From: Acetobacteraceae bacterium
GTDB lineage: Bacteria; Pseudomonadota; Alphaproteobacteria; Acetobacterales; Acetobacteraceae
Assembly: GCA_003506895.1 (NCBI GenBank)
Contig: DNXO01000026.1
Coordinates: 27,280-91,279 of the forward strand
DNA length: 64,000 nucleotides
Direction of reading: 5' to 3'
The first letter of the stretch is position 1. Every line of letters begins with the position of its first letter. The position numbers and the translations under genes are program-made. This document shows positions 61,207 through 64,000 of this stretch, one piece after another. Below the pieces are notes generated by a model, which made no database searches, was not told where the DNA came from, and saw nothing but the letters and a program-made list of their open reading frames with translations.

Positions 61207-62067
61207 TTAGCTTCCGCGATAAGTCGTATAGGTCCAGGACCCAAGCAGCAGCGGGATGTGGTACCGGCCTTCGGGGTCAGACACGCCGAAGCGCACCGGG
61301 ATGACATCGTACCACGGCGGATCCGTCACGTTCGGCCATCCGGCGTAGTAATCCTCGACATGGAACCGCAGTTCGTAGCGTCCTGTCCGCAGCGGTTCGC
61401 CGGATAAAAGCGGCGCCTCTGTGCGTCCGTCGTGATTGGTGACGGTTTCCAGGATCAGCACACCCTCGCGGAACAATTCGATTTTGATGCCCTCGGCGGC
61501 TTTCCCCCGCGCCGTGTCCAGTACGTGGCAGGACACGTGCCCACTGGTTTTCGGCACCCCTGGCCCGGTGACGCGGTCCACCAGACGCAGGCGGGTGATG
61601 TGCCCGATCTCGGCCAACGCGGCGGCCCGTTCCTGTTCCGGGGTGTTGGCCAGCCGGCGTTCCAGGCCGCGCAAGACAAACGGTGGAGTCTGGCGACGAA
61701 CGCACACGATATAGGGAAAGCCGAACCGGGCCTCGTAGGCGGCGGACCCGGATTCGAACGCGGCGAGCCGGTCACCCAGGCTAGTCATGCCCAGCCCACC
61801 TTGCTCAGAACGGGAGGAGGCTGTCAGTCCAGGATCGGACAAAGCCTTGGGGGACAACGGAGGATGCCCCCGAAGAAAGCCCAGGCACACATCCGACGGT
61901 GCCGCATGAACCACGGCCATCAGCGCATCATGCAGCGCGGTGACCGTGGCGAACGGCCGGGCCGAAGCGGCCTGCTCCGCGACCCAAGTGGCATGTTCGA
62001 AAACGCCTTCCATGGCCGTGACGAAATCGGCCGCCGGCAGAGCGTTGAGTTGGTCGAGCGTGAGCAT
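61207..62067 (-). CDS. UraD-UraH fusion (OHCU decarboxylase / 5-hydroxyisourate hydrolase)
   Basis: A 286-residue bifunctional protein. Residues 1-165 are the OHCU decarboxylase (UraD) with RGHPPLS (His68) and YEARFGFPYIVCV. Residues 175-286 are the transthyretin-like hydroxyisourate hydrolase with SCHVLDTARGK, TNHDGRTEAPLL, and the terminal signature YRGS. Together they convert 5-hydroxyisourate to (S)-allantoin after urate oxidation. No urate oxidase, xanthine dehydrogenase small subunit or allantoinase lies nearby. The order UraD then UraH gives, in one chain, the second step before the first. Confidence 0.9.
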   Translation of the reverse strand: MLTLDQLNALPAADFVTAMEGVFEHATWVAEQAASARPFATVTALHDALMAVVHAAPSDVCLGFLRGHPPLSPKALSDPGLTASSRSEQGGLGMTSLGDRLAAFESGSAAYEARFGFPYIVCVRRQTPPFVLRGLERRLANTPEQERAAALAEIGHITRLRLVDRVTGPGVPKTSGHVSCHVLDTARGKAAEGIKIELFREGVLILETVTNHDGRTEAPLLSGEPLRTGRYELRFHVEDYYAGWPNVTDPPWYDVIPVRFGVSDPEGRYHIPLLLGSWTYTTYRGS

Positions 62068-62216
62068 GGTCGTCCCTCTGTTGTCCGGCCGCCGGCTTGA
62101 GCCGACACTGCAAGTTATATGCCAGGACGAATTGAACGGTTTGCCGCGGCTGCGCGGTCCTGGACTGCCAGCCGAACGATCAAATGATCAGAGTCTGCGC
62201 AACTCGGTTCGCGACG

Positions 62217-62606
62217 TCACTCTTTCCGCAGGTCGCGGACGATTTCCGGACGGTGCATCAGCTCCTCGATCTTCATCGCGTAGTCCAGCGCTTGATCGGG
62301 GGTGAAGGTCAGATCCGGTGCGACGCGCAAACGCAGGGCCTTCGCAACCTGACCACGCAGATAGGGCGTTGCGCGGACAAGCGCGGGAACCAGCGCCTCG
62401 CCATCCGACCGACCGAGCCGCGAGAAGAATGCGGTGGCGCGTTTCAGGTCGGGGCCGATGCGGACTTCGGTAACGGTGATGTTGGACGTGGCGAGATCCG
62501 GATCGCGGAACTCACCGCGGGCGAAAATCCCGGACAGGACGTGGCGGATTTCCTCCGCCACGCGTAGCTGCCGCTGGGATGGACCCGTCTTGGCTGGCTT
62601 CTTCAA
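62217..62606 (-). CDS. rbfA: Ribosome-binding factor A
   Basis: A 129-residue protein that helps mature the 30S subunit, binding near helix 1 of 16S rRNA. SQRQLRVAEEIRHVLSGIF, TVTEVRIGPDLKRATAF and YLRGQVAKALRLRVAPDLTF are family segments with the KH-like fold. The TTG at 62606 overlaps the infB stop (TTGA) and gives the normal length; a longer frame from 62687 would overlap infB by 85 bp. The usual next gene, truB, is not found downstream. Confidence 0.88.
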   Translation of the reverse strand: MKKPAKTGPSQRQLRVAEEIRHVLSGIFARGEFRDPDLATSNITVTEVRIGPDLKRATAFFSRLGRSDGEALVPALVRATPYLRGQVAKALRLRVAPDLTFTPDQALDYAMKIEELMHRPEIVRDLRKE

Positions 62607-64000
62607 CCCGGGACCATCTCCACTTCGAAGCACTCGATAACGTCGCCTTCCTGAAGGTTCTCGAAGTTGGCGAACGACAGGCCGCACTCGTAGCCACGGG
62701 CAACTTCACGGACATCGTCCTTGAAGCGCTTAAGCTGCGTGAGTTCGCCGTTGTGGATGACAACGCCGTCGCGCAGGACGCGCACGCCAGTGCCGCGCTT
62801 GACGAGGCCTTCGGTGATGTAGCAACCCGCGACCTTGCCGGTCTTGGTGATGTTGAACACCTTGCGGACTTCCGCGTAGCCCAGGAACTTTTCGCGCGCT
62901 TTCGGTGCGACCTTTCCCTTGACCAGCTTTTCGACGTCGTCGGCCACCTGATAGATGATCGAGAAGTAGCGGATATCGACGCTTTCGCGCTGTGCCAGTT
63001 CGCGTGCCTGCGAGGTCGCACGCACGTTGAAGGCGATGATCACGGCGCTGGACGCCTTGGCGAGTTGAACGTCGCTTTCGGTGATCTGACCGACGCCGGC
63101 CAGCAGAACGCGGACTTTTACCTCCTCGTGCGCCAGCTTCTGCACCACCACCTGGATGGCTTCGGCGCTGCCTTGCACGTCGGCCTTGATCAGGACGGCG
63201 ACTTCCTTCTGCTCGCCAGCCTGGATGCGCGCCAGCATCTGGTCCAGCGTGCCACGGGCACCAACCGCCGCTCCCGCGGCCTTGTCCTTCTGCCGGCGTT
63301 CGCGGAATTCGGTGATCTCGCGCGCCCGGCTTTCGTTCTCGACGACCACGAACGGTTCGCCAGCGGCCGGCGCCCCACTCAGGCCCAGGATTTCCACGGG
63401 GGTCGAGGGACCCGCGGTGGTCATCTGCTTGCCCTTGTCGTCCAGCATCGCGCGGACGCGGCCCCATTCGGAACCAGCCACGACGATGTCGCCCTGCATC
63501 AGGGTGCCGCGCTGAACCAGCACGGTGCCCACTGGGCCGCGGCCGCGATCGAGCCGGCTTTCGATAACCGTGCCTTCGGCCGAGCGATGCGGGTTGGCTT
63601 TGAGGTCGAGGATTTCCGCTTGCAGCAGGATTGCCTCTTCCAGCTTGTCCAGGCCGGTGCGCTTCAGCGCCGAAACCGGCACGTCCTGCGTGTCGCCGCC
63701 CATCTCTTCCACGACGACTTCGTAGCTGAGCAGTTCCTGGCGGACCCGGCTGGGATCCGCGCCCGGCTTGTCGATCTTGTTGATCGCCACGATGATCGGC
63801 GCGTTCGCCGCTTTCGCGTGACGGATCGCCTCGATCGTCTGCGGCATAACGCCGTCATCGGCGGCAACCACCAGCACGACGATATCGGTCACAGAGGCAC
63901 CACGCATACGCATCGCGGTGAACGCTTCGTGGCCCGGCGTGTCGAGGAAGGTGATCTGCTCGCCACCCGGCATCTTCACCTGATAGGCGCCGATGTGCTG
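62603..64000 (-). CDS. infB: Translation initiation factor IF-2, C-terminal part (5' end outside window)
   Basis: The frame is open to the window edge; 465 residues are visible. GTPase motifs are FLDTPGHEAFTAMR (G3), NKIDKP (G4) and VSALK (G5), with QHIGAY (switch I side) at the edge. C-terminal domains end in ECFEVEMVPG. IF-2 places initiator tRNA on the 30S subunit. Coupled to rbfA by a TTGA overlap, the standard infB-rbfA order. Confidence 0.96.
   Translation of the reverse strand, partial: QHIGAYQVKMPGGEQITFLDTPGHEAFTAMRMRGASVTDIVVLVVAADDGVMPQTIEAIRHAKAANAPIIVAINKIDKPGADPSRVRQELLSYEVVVEEMGGDTQDVPVSALKRTGLDKLEEAILLQAEILDLKANPHRSAEGTVIESRLDRGRGPVGTVLVQRGTLMQGDIVVAGSEWGRVRAMLDDKGKQMTTAGPSTPVEILGLSGAPAAGEPFVVVENESRAREITEFRERRQKDKAAGAAVGARGTLDQMLARIQAGEQKEVAVLIKADVQGSAEAIQVVVQKLAHEEVKVRVLLAGVGQITESDVQLAKASSAVIIAFNVRATSQARELAQRESVDIRYFSIIYQVADDVEKLVKGKVAPKAREKFLGYAEVRKVFNITKTGKVAGCYITEGLVKRGTGVRVLRDGVVIHNGELTQLKRFKDDVREVARGYECGLSFANFENLQEGDVIECFEVEMVPG

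Overview
The window is a 64 kb GC-rich chromosomal segment that is gene-dense on both strands. It most likely comes from an alphaproteobacterium of the Rhodospirillales/Acetobacteraceae type. Support comes from a PmtA-type phospholipid N-methyltransferase, an NrnC-type short RNase D, an NDUFA9-like complex I accessory protein, an infB-rbfA junction, YajC and a DUF815 ATPase, together with strong third-position G/C. The assignment is inference; no rRNA is present. Two tRNA genes are visible, Leu-CAG and Tyr-GTA. I found no insertion sequences, prophage, integrase or CRISPR array.

Region by region. 1-6.1 kb: the end of a MATE transporter, a TumE/TumA-type toxin-antitoxin pair, a GDP-mannose dehydrogenase with an overlapping GT4 glycosyltransferase, and a CoA-transferase whose halves appear permuted. 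6.2-10 kb: an EEP-fold hydrolase, cardiolipin synthase, yajC without secDF, and a DUF815 ATPase. 10-18 kb: hydantoinase/oxoprolinase subunits HyuA-HyuB divergent from an FAD amine oxidoreductase, then an EamA exporter, a flavin reductase and a histidinol-dehydrogenase paralogue. 18.2-22.2 kb: a lipid block (pmtA, an Mpo1-like membrane protein, a class III aminotransferase, phosphatidylserine decarboxylase). 22.3-35.6 kb: scattered metabolic genes (two enoyl-CoA hydratases, a quinone-reductase-like MDR, an SMP-30 lactonase, two MFS carriers, a flavin reductase, a lone CoxL-type molybdenum subunit, FmdB, zwf, trmO). 35.8-42.3 kb: one strand carrying hrpB, a single-PDZ Deg protease, an OmpR/EnvZ-type two-component pair and a small secreted protein, which resembles an envelope-stress unit. 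42.4-48 kb: a porin with a strong terminator, NAD synthetase, a TauE/SafE permease, nrnC and tRNA-Leu. 48-52.7 kb: an NDUFA9-like protein, an AT-rich 400-bp regulatory gap, a heme-oxygenase-fold protein and a hybrid histidine kinase. 52.7-64 kb: an MFS carrier, a three-gene unit (Bcr/CflA exporter, class I amidotransferase, atypical SDR), tRNA-Tyr, tetR overlapping an LplT-Aas fusion, a UraD-UraH fusion, rbfA and the 3' part of infB.

The annotation reads mostly as ordinary housekeeping and catabolic content. The parts most worth a second look are the 49.0-52.7 kb block (palindromes, a possible 31-residue peptide, a metal-site-variant heme-oxygenase-like protein and a hybrid kinase), the lipid block at 18-22 kb, and the repeated use of a four-base sequence that gives both members of a convergent gene pair their stop codon. 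Function calls rest on motif recognition by eye. No database search was run.
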